64,000 bases of DNA from Lates calcarifer (taxonomy: Eukaryota > Chordata > Actinopteri > Centropomidae): the NCBI RefSeq assembly GCF_001640805.2, contig NC_066833.1:2322454-2386453 (forward strand), in the 5' to 3' direction. A program made the translations under genes and the position numbers. Position 1 is the first letter of the stretch, and each line of letters begins with the position of its first letter. The notes beneath the pieces were generated by a model. The model searched no databases, was not told the origin of the DNA, and was given only the letters and a program-made list of their open reading frames with translations. Below are positions 13,001 to 25,120 of the stretch, in pieces.

Positions 13001-15088
13001 TTCAACTCATAGACCCATATACTGTGTACAGATTTTAAAACCAGTCTGCAAGTACAGCCACAGTACAGCTGCTATGTAACTTTGACAGTAACAAAAACAC
13101 ATGACCTGTAATGTGATGGATTAACCAAACCATCAAGTCAAGATTCAAGACTCTTTTCAGACTTTTAAAAGAAGAGGAAGTTAAAATCAGTTCCCTGTTT
13201 CCACAGGTGAATGATGTAGATTTCAGTAGGGAGAGGCAGCTCCTGGCCTACAAGGATGGCTTTGATGCACTGTATACTATGTTGTCCCAGTGGTTCCTGT
13301 TTTGTGCTGACGTGCTGCCATACCACACATTTATTCTGAAGGAAACCAACAGAATACAACTGCATTCTACCTATATACAGTTCTGATAGAGAAACTTTTT
13401 CAGCTGTCTTAAACAGAAAAGTCTGAGCTGTGGTAACACAAACCGACAACTGCATCAAGGTTAAGAAAATATTTTTTTAAAGATTATTTAAAAATAGTTC
13501 CAGCTACACTGCACATCATTTGTACAAAAATAAAAACTCAAGTAAATAAATATATTTTAATAAAAATTATATGAAATCATCAAAAGTGCCAAGAGGTCAA
13601 AGATTTACAAACTGACAGCTGATATGTATCTGCAATCAATCAGGAAAATGTGTCCTAACAATCATCACATACAGATGACATTTAATAAAAAGCCATTTTC
13701 AGTGTCTTTAATCAAGTTACCTACCAAAAATAAGACAAAGGAAAAGAAAAGGAAAAAAAACTCATTAGTAATGGAAAATGTTGTAAATCTTGTAAAAGTG
13801 AAATCCTGCAGCTGTGAGTAATAAAGCTGACAGGACTGGCAGGAGGTGAGCTGATGAGACAGACTCACCTTGTCTGGAATATTTCCTCTAAATTTTATAG
13901 TATGTTCAAGCTTAATGTGGGACTTTTAATTAATGTGTCCTGTCTGGAAACATTAGAGGAGGAGAACCAAGGTGGTTTTACTTAATGTGTGAGTTTATTT
14001 GTACTGTGAAAGTTACAAAAAGTATCTGTTTTTTAATTTCTGTTTTAATGAGCACACTGATATTTGAATAGTGCTACTGCTGAACACATTATTTTTGGAT
14101 CAAGATTACACACAACATCATAAATCTACATTGATATGTGACAGAAAATGCATTTTGAGAGAAACCTAATGCCTCCCAAACTACATATGTTATATTAATA
14201 TACATTTTGCAACTTTACAAATAGGTTCATGTTTTCTGCTGGTAGTAACTAGCGGGTAGCAGTCACAGTTGTGGTTTATCAAACTTGTCGGTGTAGTTGT
14301 AAGCAAACAGAAGAACATGTGTTAATCAAAGGCAATGTTCACTTAGTAGACTGTCTCCCAGAGCTTTTGGCTGCATCATGTGGCCTTCATCAGCTAATGG
14401 AGTTTACTTAGTTGTCTTGAGAGTGAAGAAGATGTATTTCTAAATAAGCTCTTAATCAATGAATATAATAAAATCAACATAATCATTTAAATACTAACTA
14501 TTTCACATTGAGTACATGAACATTTTATATGATCACAGTTGTCACATGTTATATTAATAATACTTCTTTCTTTATACACAGGTTACAGATGCTTCACAGG
14601 AGAAATTGTTGACAAATGCATCAATATATATCTGTTCACAATTTATAAGCCATTTATTAATTGTTAAATGCTGCATGTAAATGTTAAATAGGTCAGTTAA
14701 AATAAATTGTCACTGTCCACTCATATTGTGCTGTTCTGAATCAGATTCACGCAGTCCACAGATTAACTCTTGTGTTTCTTCTTCATCCAGGAGCTGTAAA
14801 CAGGAGCCAGTCCTCAGTCCTCCCCCAGCACAGAGCTCTGCAGATGGCAGAGGTCAGCAGCTCGACCCAGCTGGTAACTGGATCCTGCTCTGGGAATGTT
14901 CATCTTTCTGCTGTGAGGTCGAGTCAGAAAAACACAACGCTCAACCAGCTCTGATCCTGAACCCTGCTGGTCTGGCAGACACAGATCTGAGTCATTCAAA
15001 TACTGTGAAGAACTGTATGTTTAAAGTTGTTATATTCACACCACCACTGGTTTGTCAATGTTTAGAAACTCAATGTCTATTTCAAATT
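10046..15088. other. Intergenic, no gene supported
   Basis: Non-coding by my reading. The frame at 10,478-10,807 (109 codons) is slightly richer in CG and has no long low-complexity run, but no domain is recognisable and a minus-strand frame overlaps it. The 142-codon frame at 14,681-15,109 begins in AT-rich sequence and runs into a family A repeat at its end, so it is unlikely to be real. A short CTG run lies at 10,813-10,830. Confidence 0.6.
10813..10830. repeat. (CTG)6 trinucleotide run
   Basis: Short perfect CTG run following CCCCGT. No coding context is established. Confidence 0.9.
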
Positions 15089-15200
15089 AAGGGATCACCA
15101 AAGGCATAACCATTCATCCTCTGAGGACCATGAATGTCTGAACCAAACTTCATGGCAATCCATCTAGCAGTTGTTGAGATATATATTCAAGTCTGAACCA
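15089..15200 (+). repeat. Interspersed repeat family A, 3' part
   Basis: Contains AAGGGATCACCAAAGGCATAA, CATTCATCCTCTGAGGACCA, TGAATGTCTGAACCAAACTT, CATGGCAATCCATCTAGCAG and TTGTTGAGATAT, the downstream half of the family A consensus. Confidence 0.75.
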
Positions 15201-17471
15201 AGCACCTCACTTTACATAAAGCAACTAAAACATGAATTAAAAGTCACAATGGTGCAAGTCATAGTGCCCTTTAAGGTATATTATAATACAGAGATGTGTC
15301 CTATGAACAAATTCTTTGTTTTTCTATCCGTGTATCAGGGAGAGCCCACATTAACTGACATCATTCTGAGGTAAATGTGCCACATTTAACTGAAGACTTA
15401 TTTCTGTTTTAGTCCCTGGGAAGATTAATGTCACCATCATAGTTACCGTTACGTGGCAACACAAGTAGTCTTTCCAGTAATAGAAATTCTGTAAGAGTTG
15501 ACTGGTTGTAAATGATCCCATTGATGTGTTTAACTGCCTCATAAAAACTAATGACATCACTCTCTTCATATTTCAGAGCCAGTCTCCATCATGCAGCAAA
15601 TTTCTATTGATAATCGATACCATGTGAATTTCCACCGCTCATCTCTGGTTACGAGCAACATTTGGAGCCATCGGACTGGAGGATCACTTTCACTGCATGT
15701 GTTCACCAGCTGCAGATCGAATCATCTGTTCACCTGCGTTGATAAACTGCATTAGGTGCAAAATGATCTGAGCAGTTTTAGTTCAGCTGGTATTACACAC
15801 TGATGATTTAGCTGGAGAGCTGTGCCACTGCATTATAAATGTAAAGTTTGTATTGAGGGTGGAACTAGGCGCCTTTGATTCCTCTCCCACAGTCACTAAA
15901 ACAGCTTTCTTCTGTTTCTGTTATCAGCTCTATATAAATACAAACTGACTTTACTCGATAACTCTGTTGTACATAACAGGCCAGTGAACTATTAACCACA
16001 TGTGCAGAGCTTATGGTTTTGTCCTGAACTGAGTAGAACAGCTTTGATGAGCAAACAACAAATAGAAGACAGTCTGAATTGGCACTGAACTTTAGGCTGT
16101 GTGAACAGTGATGTGTTCACTTACTACTGTACGTACTGAACCCCATAATCACTGTTGTTTACGTCTATATTTGCCAATGAGCAAAACATTGTCTTCTTCT
16201 TGCTGCACTTGATGCATTGGTGCATCAACAACTGTCAATCAGCAGAAAAAACGTAAATCCAGCAGCAGGGATCTGTATGATATGTATGTTATTGTGTGTC
16301 CCAGTACTAGTGATCAAAATCGTACATCTATAAGAGGTTTGTTTAGAGCATGCTCACTCTTTATCAACAACATCCTGCTTGACGTTCATACAGCCAGACT
16401 CCTCTACTGACCATCTCTTCAGGAAAAGCAGCTCTTTGTTATTGGGAGTGTAAATACTGCCAACCCAGAGTAAATCAGCCAACTGATTTTCAGTTAGCAC
16501 TGAGAATAAGCTGCTGAATGAGAGTACATGCCTATCATACCTGAAACAGCTTATAACAGAGTCTCATTCCTTCTCTTTGCTCAATCTGAAATAAAGCGAC
16601 CTGTGAAACTGGATTTTCTCATCGACTAAAACCAGACTGATGTCACTGCTGATCAGGGTGGTGAAGGGACTGTGAGAGAATGAATCAACTCTTGCTCTTA
16701 TCATCTTTTGGTTTAGAGCAGCTGATGAGCATCTATGGAGTGTTTCTCCTCATCCCATGTGTGGTTCCTCAGTTCACACGCCGTGTTTTTTGGTAGTAAT
16801 AGTTTGCAGCCATGTCTCAGAATGAGGATTTTGGGTGAAATTCATGTCCAGAACAAGGCGTCTCTAACTACAGGTCAGACTACTGTAACTTTAGAGATAT
16901 TCTCCATCTCAAAAAACAATGCTGTCTCCTAGAAATTATTGATACATTTGATCCAGGTTCAACTTATCAGTGGACAATCCTGGAGCCCTCTATCTTTGCA
17001 CCTCCACTGTGCCGTGCTTTAACCCTAACTCATAAGCATTATCAGGTTTTGTTCAGAACACATCTACCTCTTATTACGCTGCCTCTCTCCTACCAAGAAG
17101 GAACGTTTTGGGGGCTTGGCACAAAAACAGTCTGAATCATGTCTGTGATTGACCATTTCTCTCCTGTACTCTGGCCCAGATTGGTTAACCTATGTTCAGT
17201 ATCCATACAGAAACTTGAAAGGCTGGTAAAGCTGGAGCTGAATAGAAATGGGATTAACGACAGGTTCCAGGTTACTGGGACGTGTACACAGTATATTTCA
17301 GAGTGCTACAATGCCAAGATTCGAAAATACCTGCACTGCTGAAGTAAACAGCCAGTGAATTCAGATTGATGCTCCTCTAAATAGACTCTGGGGCCTCCAC
17401 ATTAGGAATTTTGCCTGGAATACAAAAAGAGACTCGGCTGCTGAGATGCAGGTAAACAAAACACACAATGC

Positions 17472-17512
17472 ACTCTCTCTCTCTCTCTCTCTCTCTATTC
17501 CTCTCTCTCTCT
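17472..17512. repeat. (CT)n microsatellite, interrupted
   Basis: A CT run of about 25 bp, an ATTC interruption, then a second CT run of about 12 bp. Confidence 0.95.
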
Positions 17513-17800
17513 GTACTGTGCTGAGATAAATCTTAATGGAAATACATTTCATATTTGACATGCAGATTTGCAGCAGGGTTTTAAATCTTCCCACACGCCT
17601 GTACAGTGTATGCATATGTGCACATACACTCCAGAGAAAGACCTTCCCCTCCTTCCCCTAAAATCTGCATCTTCTGTTGGATTACAGGGCTGTTGGGTGA
17701 CCAGACATGGTTGCCTGGCAACCCCGTCTGCATGTGAGGTGGCGAGTGATGGGATCACAGCACACTCGCTCGGGGGAGACTGACATGTTTGGGTGGAGAG

Positions 17801-17848
17801 AGACACACAGAGAGAGACGGAGAGAGAGAGAGGGAGAGAGAACGAGAG
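17801..17848. repeat. GA-rich simple repeat, imperfect
   Basis: Purine-rich AGAGAGA stretch with interruptions, about 300 bp from the CT tract at 17.47 kb. The two tracts are complementary in composition and could pair. Confidence 0.85.
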
Positions 17849-18344
17849 GGGAAATCCTCAGTCCACTTTGGCTGAGGATCAAACACAAAGCTGAGGAGTT
17901 GTGTGCTGATGAACATGAGACAGGCAGAATATCTTAATATGTCTGCAATAACCAGAGGAGAGTCTCAGATTACCACTAGTACCTAAAAGCAGTGAGGTAC
18001 TAAAGGAAAGAATTTCCTGCTACAATGAAAACATGTAAAGTGGTTATATTCTAAATAAAGGAGGGAAAAACACCTGAGGAAAAACTAAATCAGTATGTTG
18101 AAATTCACCATGCTCCTGAAATATACGGTATGTTTCTCAGCAAAGACTCACAGCATTAAACACATGATCTGATTAATGTGCAGTGAGGTCCTGTTGTCAA
18201 GCTGTGGAGCAGTTGAGTTGCAAATTGTATTCAGGCTGAAGAGTTTCTGAGAGCTGGGGTGAGTTTACTGAGGAGTGGGTTGGAACTGATGGCAGTAAAA
18301 CATGTTGATCATATCTAATTATACTGAGGAAGTGTGAAAGGAAT

Positions 18345-18665
18345 ACCAGGAAGTACACTCAAGTATTAAAATAAAACAGTACTGTAGAACAGATCATTTT
18401 TATTATTACTGATAAATTAACATCTTATTTTGTGGGTTGATGTGGAGCAAATTGTTCATTATTGTTGGGTTTAATTGGCAACACTGTGTCATGTCATAAA
18501 CTGATCATAGGTTTTTTGTTTGTAAAATCTGTAAAGTTACCAGTAACTACAGCTGTCAAATGAAACAGCCTGAATAAAACTACACAAACTAAAAGTACCT
18601 GAAAATTGTACTTAAATTCAGATGTGTGTAAAGTTACTTTATTACTTTCCTCTGCTCATCATGTC
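18345..18665 (+). repeat. Interspersed repeat family B, 3' half
   Basis: Shows TACTCAAGTATTAAAATAAA-like start, TTTTTATTATTACTGATAAAT, ACTGATCATAGGTTTTTTGT, AAATCTGTAAAGTTACCAGT, AACTACAGCTGTCAAATGAA, AAAAGTACCTGAAAATTGTA and finally AAAGTTACTTTATTACTTTCC. From memory this is the right-hand half of a common teleost repeat marked by AAGTA-rich motifs and ending near TTACTTTCCACC. The left half is represented at 53.87 kb. Confidence 0.7.
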
Positions 18666-19109
18666 TGCCTGGTATTTTACTCACAGTATTTTTGGCTTGT
18701 GATTCTTTACAGTGCGGTGATGTCGACTAGTTTTGATATTTCCTATCTAATTCTTAAAGGCTAGGAAGCAACTCCGTCTCTTTAAAATGACCTTTATATA
18801 TCCTACTATGAGTGCGTTCTGCCAGTTGCCTTTTGCAGGAAACTGTCCAGCATGTGGTTTGGTTTAGGCAACACAAGCACTCACGTTTGGGTTCAGGAAA
18901 GATTATGGTTTTGCTTTAAGCTGGGCAAATACAGTATGGATTAAGTCTGATTTTAACCCTGAATTGATCGACCACAACTAATTTTAGAATGGGACTGAGT
19001 CTCTGTCAGATCAGCTGTCGTTTGACCGTCAGTCTGAGGAGAGTCACGGTCATCAGGGTTTTAGATGATTGGTTGGATTTATCTTACAGTCTCTTGGTTA
19101 TTCCTGATC

Positions 19110-19345
19110 CCACTCTAAAAATATGACTAAGTAATTGATTTACTATGTAATTTATTATAAAATGGCAGAAAGTATTGAAAAAGGCTCATTATTATATTCC
19201 CCAAAAACATTAGACCAATGGCAAGCGGCATACTGTACTCTCACATCTGAGAGGTTGGAACCAGTGAAATTATGGCATTTGTGCTCAAATCAAAGTAGTT
19301 GATTAATTTTCTGTCAAACAACTAATCATTGCAGCTCTAATTACT
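19110..19345 (+). repeat. Interspersed repeat family C, 3' half
   Basis: The block GAGAGGTTGGAACCAGTGAA, ATTATGGCATTTGTGCTCAA, AAGTAGTTGATTAATTTTCT, GTCAAACAACTAATCATTGC, AGCTCTAA matches the end of a teleost repeat whose hallmark is repeated TTAATCGATTA-like motifs. The left boundary is uncertain. Confidence 0.72.
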
Positions 19346-21910
19346 ATAGTGCCCTCAGTTTCAATGAGATTTTATTACAGGAGCTTCAGTCTCCGCACTC
19401 CTCTGTAGAGTTTCTCCCATGAGAGACACAGCACCATCTTTATTGGCACTAAGCCTCCTGTTCTTATCAAAACAAAACAATGTTACATTAATGGAAGGAT
19501 GGAGAACAACAGAGTCAGCCTACAGCGAGGTGGAGGTATTGTTGTGCTAATAGGGGATATGGGTTAGAATTACCCTGCTTGTATAAGTGATAAAAAGGGG
19601 GAACTCCTACTGTGTTCATCACCCTGCAGCCAAACATACCCCTCCCTCCCCCCAGCTGCAGTCACCTCCCACAGTGCTGGGAGGGTGGAGGTGGTGGATG
19701 TGGAGCTGAATGGATTGAGGCATGTGGGAAACTCGAGCGCTGACGACACCCACTGAATAGCAGTGGACCCAGCAGAGGGAAACACAGTGATCCTGGCCTC
19801 AAGGCTCTAAAGGTTATCAGAGCCAGTGTTTTAAGATTCATATTAGACAAAGTTTAGACAAAGGAAAACAAGGCCACAGGACGGTAAAATGTCTGACAGA
19901 TAATCTAATGTTTTGACTTGTTACACTGAAATACTGAGTTTCAGTGTATGTCAGGAGTCCAGCACATGGCTAGCATCCTCTGGAGACTGTAGTGTTCAGT
20001 TCAGCTATGATATGAAAGTGCTGGACAGAACAAACCACACACTGCTGGTTTAGCTCTTCTTATCAGTATCAGAACAAAAGCCATGCTGGTGCTTCTGTTC
20101 TGGACAAACTGAACCTGGGTGGCCAGGGAGAGTGGGTTGCTGTCTGTGTTGATTATTTCTAGGCTGCTCAGAAATACCATTATTTGGCATGTTATAGAAA
20201 ACATCTTGTGAAAGTGTCTGCATTCAGTTTGTACCTAATAGCTGAGGGACTTCAGATATTTAAAAACTCTTTTCACACAACAAACATCCACAGCTGTTTC
20301 ACAGACTGAGGGTAACATGATAAAATTCTAAGAAAACCAACAAAATAAAACTCCACCCTCTCCTCATGCTCAACAAAGTTTCAGGCATAGCGAGATCCAG
20401 CTGGTTCCTTCAGGCAGGTACACATAAGCCCTGTGTTTACACACCTGGAGAGCCTGTTGGTTCACAGATAAGCATGTAGAAACATGCCGGGATGCTGGAA
20501 TAGCCCAGTGTTTGTGCTCTCACTAAACTCCTTCACACTTCTGACCAAACCCTGCAAGGACATGTGTAAAAATGCCATACACACTTTAATATTATTTTTA
20601 GTCACATGTTTCATGAATGTTTAGCAGAGTTGACAGATTCACTCTGAGTAACTAACATTTTTCCAGATTCACATGTAAATATTCATTTTTGATTTGAGTG
20701 CAATGAAGCAAAGAATAAAGTTTATTGCTCAGCGTCACACAGCACAGCAAAATAAAGCTAATCTCTTGTTTTGATGTTGTAGATATCCAGTTGTATATTT
20801 GAGGCAGTGCTATTTAATCTGGTAACTTGCAGAGGTTTTATAGCCAGTCACTGAGAAAATTCTACATCATCTAAGAAATTTAGTTGAACAGTAACAGTTT
20901 ATATAGTAAAAAAAAGGAGAAACCCACAAGATTATATCAAGAATGCACTGTCAAGGTTTTCCCTCATGAAGTTGCATTTCAGAGCGACAAGGTTAACAAC
21001 ACTTTGTACTTGAGTCTTGAGTTTCAGTTACGGTTTCCTGTGTGAAAGCAGCGTCAGAGTTCATCTGTGTAACCAGACTGATTCATAATGTGACAGCAGC
21101 TCACTCCATACTAATGAGACTGTGGTTTGCACTGATCAGGCAGCTGCATTTTTACATCACTGACTTTTCTTAGAGTTAATAGAAGTGAGAAATAGAAAAG
21201 TGACTTCTTTGTTCTTTTACAAGTTGCCACATGTCACCTAAGTGTCAAAGGTAAATGTGTGTTTTCAGCAGCACTCGGCTGGTACATGGGAGGAGCAGAA
21301 CACAAACAACAAGCGAAGGATTTGGAGAAAGGCAGCAGTCAGCACAGCTCTTCATGTTTGACACAGTTCGACCAGCCAAGTGGTGGGATTTCCAGCCCTG
21401 CAGCTGCTCTGTGTCCCCGGGAGACTGAGAGACAGAGAGTTTGGAAGGAAATCAAACATCGCTGCCAGTGATTCATTTAACACCAACCCTCCCCCCAAAT
21501 CCTCCCCCATCCCTCTCTGTTTCTGTCTCTTTCCCTGCCATCAACCTCTTGACCTCTGCCTCCATCCTGCCCTCTCTGCCTGCTCTCTCTTACTGTAATT
21601 CACAGCAGTAATGGTTTTAGGTTTTCAGTTACATCCATGTCACTTATTATGTGTGGCTTGGACTATATTTAGGTCCTTTTCAGGTTCTTTGATTTATCGA
21701 ACACTGCACCGACAAATCTTGTTTTACATTATCTCAGGGTCATGGGACAGAGGTTATTTATGAGCTATTACACACAAAGAAAACAACACAATGCTGAAGT
21801 GAAAATGATATGGTCAGTTCAGCCACAACACAAAAGCAGTTGTTTTTTTCCCACACATCTCTTCATGTATGTATGCATGTATGCAGACAGCTTTGGTTTT
21901 ATTTGCTGCT
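19346..21910. other. Intergenic, no gene seen
   Basis: No supported coding region, RNA gene or repeat. Short frames around 19.6-19.8 kb and 21.3-21.6 kb are proline/serine-rich products of CT-rich sequence. Confidence 0.65.
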
Positions 21911-22533
21911 GATCTTGTCTTGGTTAAGTTGCAGCTCGACTCTGACATGTCTTGAAAAACTTGAAAGACTTGACTTGTTTCCATTTGGCAGAGTCTGGAC
22001 TTGACTCTTGACTGAGGCCAATCTCGGTTTAATTGAGGCTTGATCTGAACTTGTCTCGATTGATTTAAGATTTTAGGATGGAGACTCAACTTGGAGTTTT
22101 CGTAATGAACGTGACATCTGAGTCAGATTAATCTTGATTAGTTTAAGACTTAAGTTTTAGTTTAATGTGAACTTGGCTCAGTCTTGCCTTGGTTTACTTT
22201 AGACCAGAATTAGAGGCTAGACTTAACTGACTTGAGACCTGACTCAGATGTGTCCTGATAAATTCAGGACTTGAGTTGGGCTTGTTTTGATTAACTTGAA
22301 CTTTGTCTTGATACCTTCTGTGTACTTGAGACCTGAATTGGACTCATCATGGTTAAAAAGAGACTTGAACTGGATAATTGGTCTTGCCTTGAATAATTTG
22401 AGACTTGACTTAGACTTGTTTTGATCCACTTGAGACTTGACCGGTCTTAATTAACTTAAGACTTGAAATGGACTTTTATTTCTTAACAAGAGATCTGGCT
22501 TGGAATTGTCTCAATTAACTTGAGACTTAACTC
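21911..22533 (+). repeat. Diverged minisatellite, unit about 32 bp
   Basis: Repeated variants of CTTGTCTTGATTAACTTGAG followed by ACTTGACTTGGA recur across about 620 bp. Clear neighbouring units start near 22,385, 22,417, 22,447, 22,476 and 22,508. Spacing estimated by eye is 30-33 bp, giving roughly 19 units, many heavily mutated. Similar GACTTGAGACTTG arrays occur in other fish genomes. The array is old, because adjacent units differ at many positions. Confidence 0.8.
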
Positions 22534-23763
22534 TGGAAGATGCTACTAGGGGTGAAAAGAAAAATAATGATCATTGTTATCTGCAAACATTTCCAGTGTG
22601 TATTTTCTGTCTGTGAGGCTTGCAGCAGCTCTGCCTGCACCACTGAGCTCCAGGATAATTAGCATCTGATTTTCAAAGGCTGACAGAGCTTTGACTACCC
22701 TCATAGAATATACATCCATTATGCATTCATACAGTTCTTCTCTGTATCTCATATTCTGTTTCATATACTGCCTTTGTCAAATGTGACGTGTTGTCTGATA
22801 TACACACATGTTCAGTCAAATCAAAGCAGTGTCTGACATGATTATTAACCCTTCTCTGCACGTGTGTGGAATATCAACACAGCAAGGCATCCTGGGACAG
22901 ACCGTCTCAGCAGAGCAGATGTGAGATGTGGTGGCGACAGGGCGCTTGGTGTGGGAGAAAATGAGGGCTGGTAGCACTAATAGTGGTTCTTTATCATCTT
23001 GTTGCTCTGTTTGTCGCTCTGCAGAGTGATTATTATACAGAGCAGCCACATCTGCTGTGTGTGGAGCAATGTTAAGATGGAGGGGTAAACTCTTAATACT
23101 TACATACCTAATGAGTTGATGAGATGTTAAGTATTTACATGGTAAGAATAAAGTCAGGGGATTAAATTAATACTCCAACATTATTATTTCTGACTTGCCT
23201 TTTAAAAATGTCAAGAGCCAACTCCATACAGCCTTCATAACAGGCGTCTTAATATAAATGAATGATACAATTGTAGCTGAAATGTAGAAAAGGACAAAAA
23301 GACAAGTGGAAATGGTCTCTAGATAACATTAAAACAGCTATCCAGCACATCTAGCATCGCCTGTGCTGTCACATGACCTCCTAAGTGTTTGCTTGTCAAA
23401 GACAAAAATTGAATATCGTCAGTGTAGGAAATGTTTATTTTAACCATCCCACTTAGACAGGTGTACATGTTTAGAAAGAATGAGAGCAGGGACAAACTGT
23501 TAGCTCAACCTAACTTCACTAAAACAGAAAGCTCTGTCTCGTTTTCACCTCTTTCCTCTCGCTGTTGATGTTTTTCTTAGCTGTGGATGGTTAGGTTGGT
23601 AGCATCACTGACTGAAAACAGCCCATCAAACATTTTTGTTTTGAAATGGAAATTACAGTATATTGCATGTCAAATACCACCACAGCTGATCAACTGATAG
23701 ACATCTTTACTGGTCCTGTTGAAGAACAGAACTGTGGGTTTGACCTGCTAACAATACTCCATC
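22534..23763. other. Intergenic, no gene seen
   Basis: Non-coding AT-rich sequence with no recognised repeat and no supported open frame. Confidence 0.6.
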
Positions 23764-23902
23764 CAATAATGTTAAGCAGGTATAATGCTCATTATGTTCA
23801 CTATGGTAGGATGCACAAAGTAAGCTGATGCTGAAGGGAATGTTGTTAATTTCGCAGGTCATAAAGCAAAGTAATGATACCAGATGAAAAGTTGACATGA
23901 TG
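23764..23902 (+). repeat. Interspersed repeat family A, 5'-central part
   Basis: Contains AATGTTAAGCAGGTATAATG, CTCATTATGTTCACTATGGT, GCTGATGCTGAAGGGAATGT, TGTTAATTTCGCAGGTCATA and AAGCAAAGTAATGATACCAG. Ends about 30 bp before a family A piece in the opposite orientation. Confidence 0.72.
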
Positions 23903-23929
23903 TTGTCATCCCTTTACAACAGAAATCTG

Positions 23930-24060
23930 CTTACTTTGACTTTTCCTCTAGCGTCACCAACAGCACAAGTACTGTCTGACCATCCTCCTCAGAGAATGGA
24001 CTCTGGAGATGTTAATGACCCCCTGACCTTTAGCACCACCTCTCTAGCCCCACCCCATTT
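23930..24060 (-). repeat. Interspersed repeat family A, inverted piece
   Basis: On the plus strand it reads GACTTTTCCTCTAGCGTCACCA and later GACCCCCTGACCTTTAGCACCACC. These are the reverse complement of two TGGTGGCGCTAGAGGAAAAGTC-like blocks of family A. It faces the plus copy just upstream. Confidence 0.68.
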
Positions 24061-25021
24061 TCTGCTGCAGATGTCCGTTACTGATGTGAACATTCTGTCA
24101 TTTTAGAAACAGGGTCAACACCACAGGCTGTCTGTGCTATCTGATGAAATGTAACTGACACAAAACAACCACAGCAGTTGCATCCATGCACATTTATATT
24201 TATACTGAAGGACAGGTTTTCATCGGCATGTCATTGTCACACTCTAAGAGAAAAAAAAAACATAAAAACACGTTTCTTTTTTAAATGAAGTGTATCTCTG
24301 TCAACAGAAATAGGCCTTGAGTTGCATGGCTAACCTAAAGACTCATGTTTCCCAGCCTGCAGCAGTATGGATCTATTTCAACCATCCAAAGTATTCTTGC
24401 AATTACCCTCCACTTTATTTAGGATCTGTAATCAAATACCATTATGGCTGTGCTCTAGAACTCCACATCAGTCTATGTATAGGAAGAGAGGAATATTTAA
24501 AGCATGTGAAGGATTGTGAGCGTCTCTGGCTTCTCGAATATGTGCTTGTCCATCATCATCACGACCTCCCCTCTGCTGTGCCGAATCAAAACATCAGACG
24601 ACAGCTGGCAACAACCATTCCTGGCAGGTCTGTCAAGGCTACACCCTTGAGGAGGGTGATATGCTGTTCAGGCAGTGATGGCTGGTGATTTTCAGGGCGT
24701 AAGGAGGGTGAAACAACCCTGCATCACTTCAATTCAAAAGTAAAAGCCTGTATTGCTGTCTGCCAGTCGTCGTTTCATCATTTCCTTCTGAAACCAAGGT
24801 GGGCCCTGATCCACGGGGTGATTCCTGGGACACAGAAGCAGGCTAGTCCTGGATTAGGAATTAGACCAGAGGATCTCCATTATCCTGTCTATGATGAGCT
24901 GCAGCATTTCAGAACAGCAGGGCCTAAAACGGACTGCTGACCATGTCATTTATAAAAGCAAACACTCTAATCCTCTCCTTCCAAATCTGAGCAAAGTTAA
25001 TAATTAAGTGCTTATCTGTGG
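24061..25021. other. Intergenic, unassigned
   Basis: Holds a 123-codon frame (24,317-24,688) with no recognised domain. The region 24.5-24.9 kb is less AT-rich than its surroundings and free of recognised repeats, so it could be a conserved non-coding element, but one genome cannot show that. Confidence 0.5.
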
Positions 25022-25120
25022 CAGTAGTTTCCAGCCTGGGGGTCGGGACCCCCACAGGGGTTGTAGGATAAACATAAGAGATCGAGAGATGATTGGGAGA
25101 ATAGAAAAAAAATCTGCAAC
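25022..25120 (+). repeat. Interspersed repeat with GGGGGTCGGGACCCCC palindrome
   Basis: GCAGTAGTTTCCAGCCTGGG, GGTCGGGACCCCCACAGGGG, TTGTAGGATAAACATAAGAG, ATCGAGAGATGATTGGGAG match the start of a very common fish repeat. In that repeat 'AGTGGTTCCCAACCTGGGGG' precedes a self-complementary GGGTCGGGACCC core. A-rich sequence follows (25,106-25,180). Confidence 0.75.

Larger units (their letters stand above)
15201..18344. other. Intergenic, no gene seen
   Basis: No coding sequence supported. A CT/GA-rich zone at 17.47-17.85 kb creates the Arg-Glu- and Ser-Leu-rich frames found there on both strands. The remainder is AT-rich and unremarkable. Confidence 0.65.

Noticed and set aside
14681..15109. 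142-codon open frame, plus strand, with a Ser/Pro-rich centre
   Set aside because: It starts in AT-rich non-coding DNA and ends inside a family A repeat. No domain was recognised. A CATCCAG acceptor-like site at about 14.79 kb is not enough on its own.
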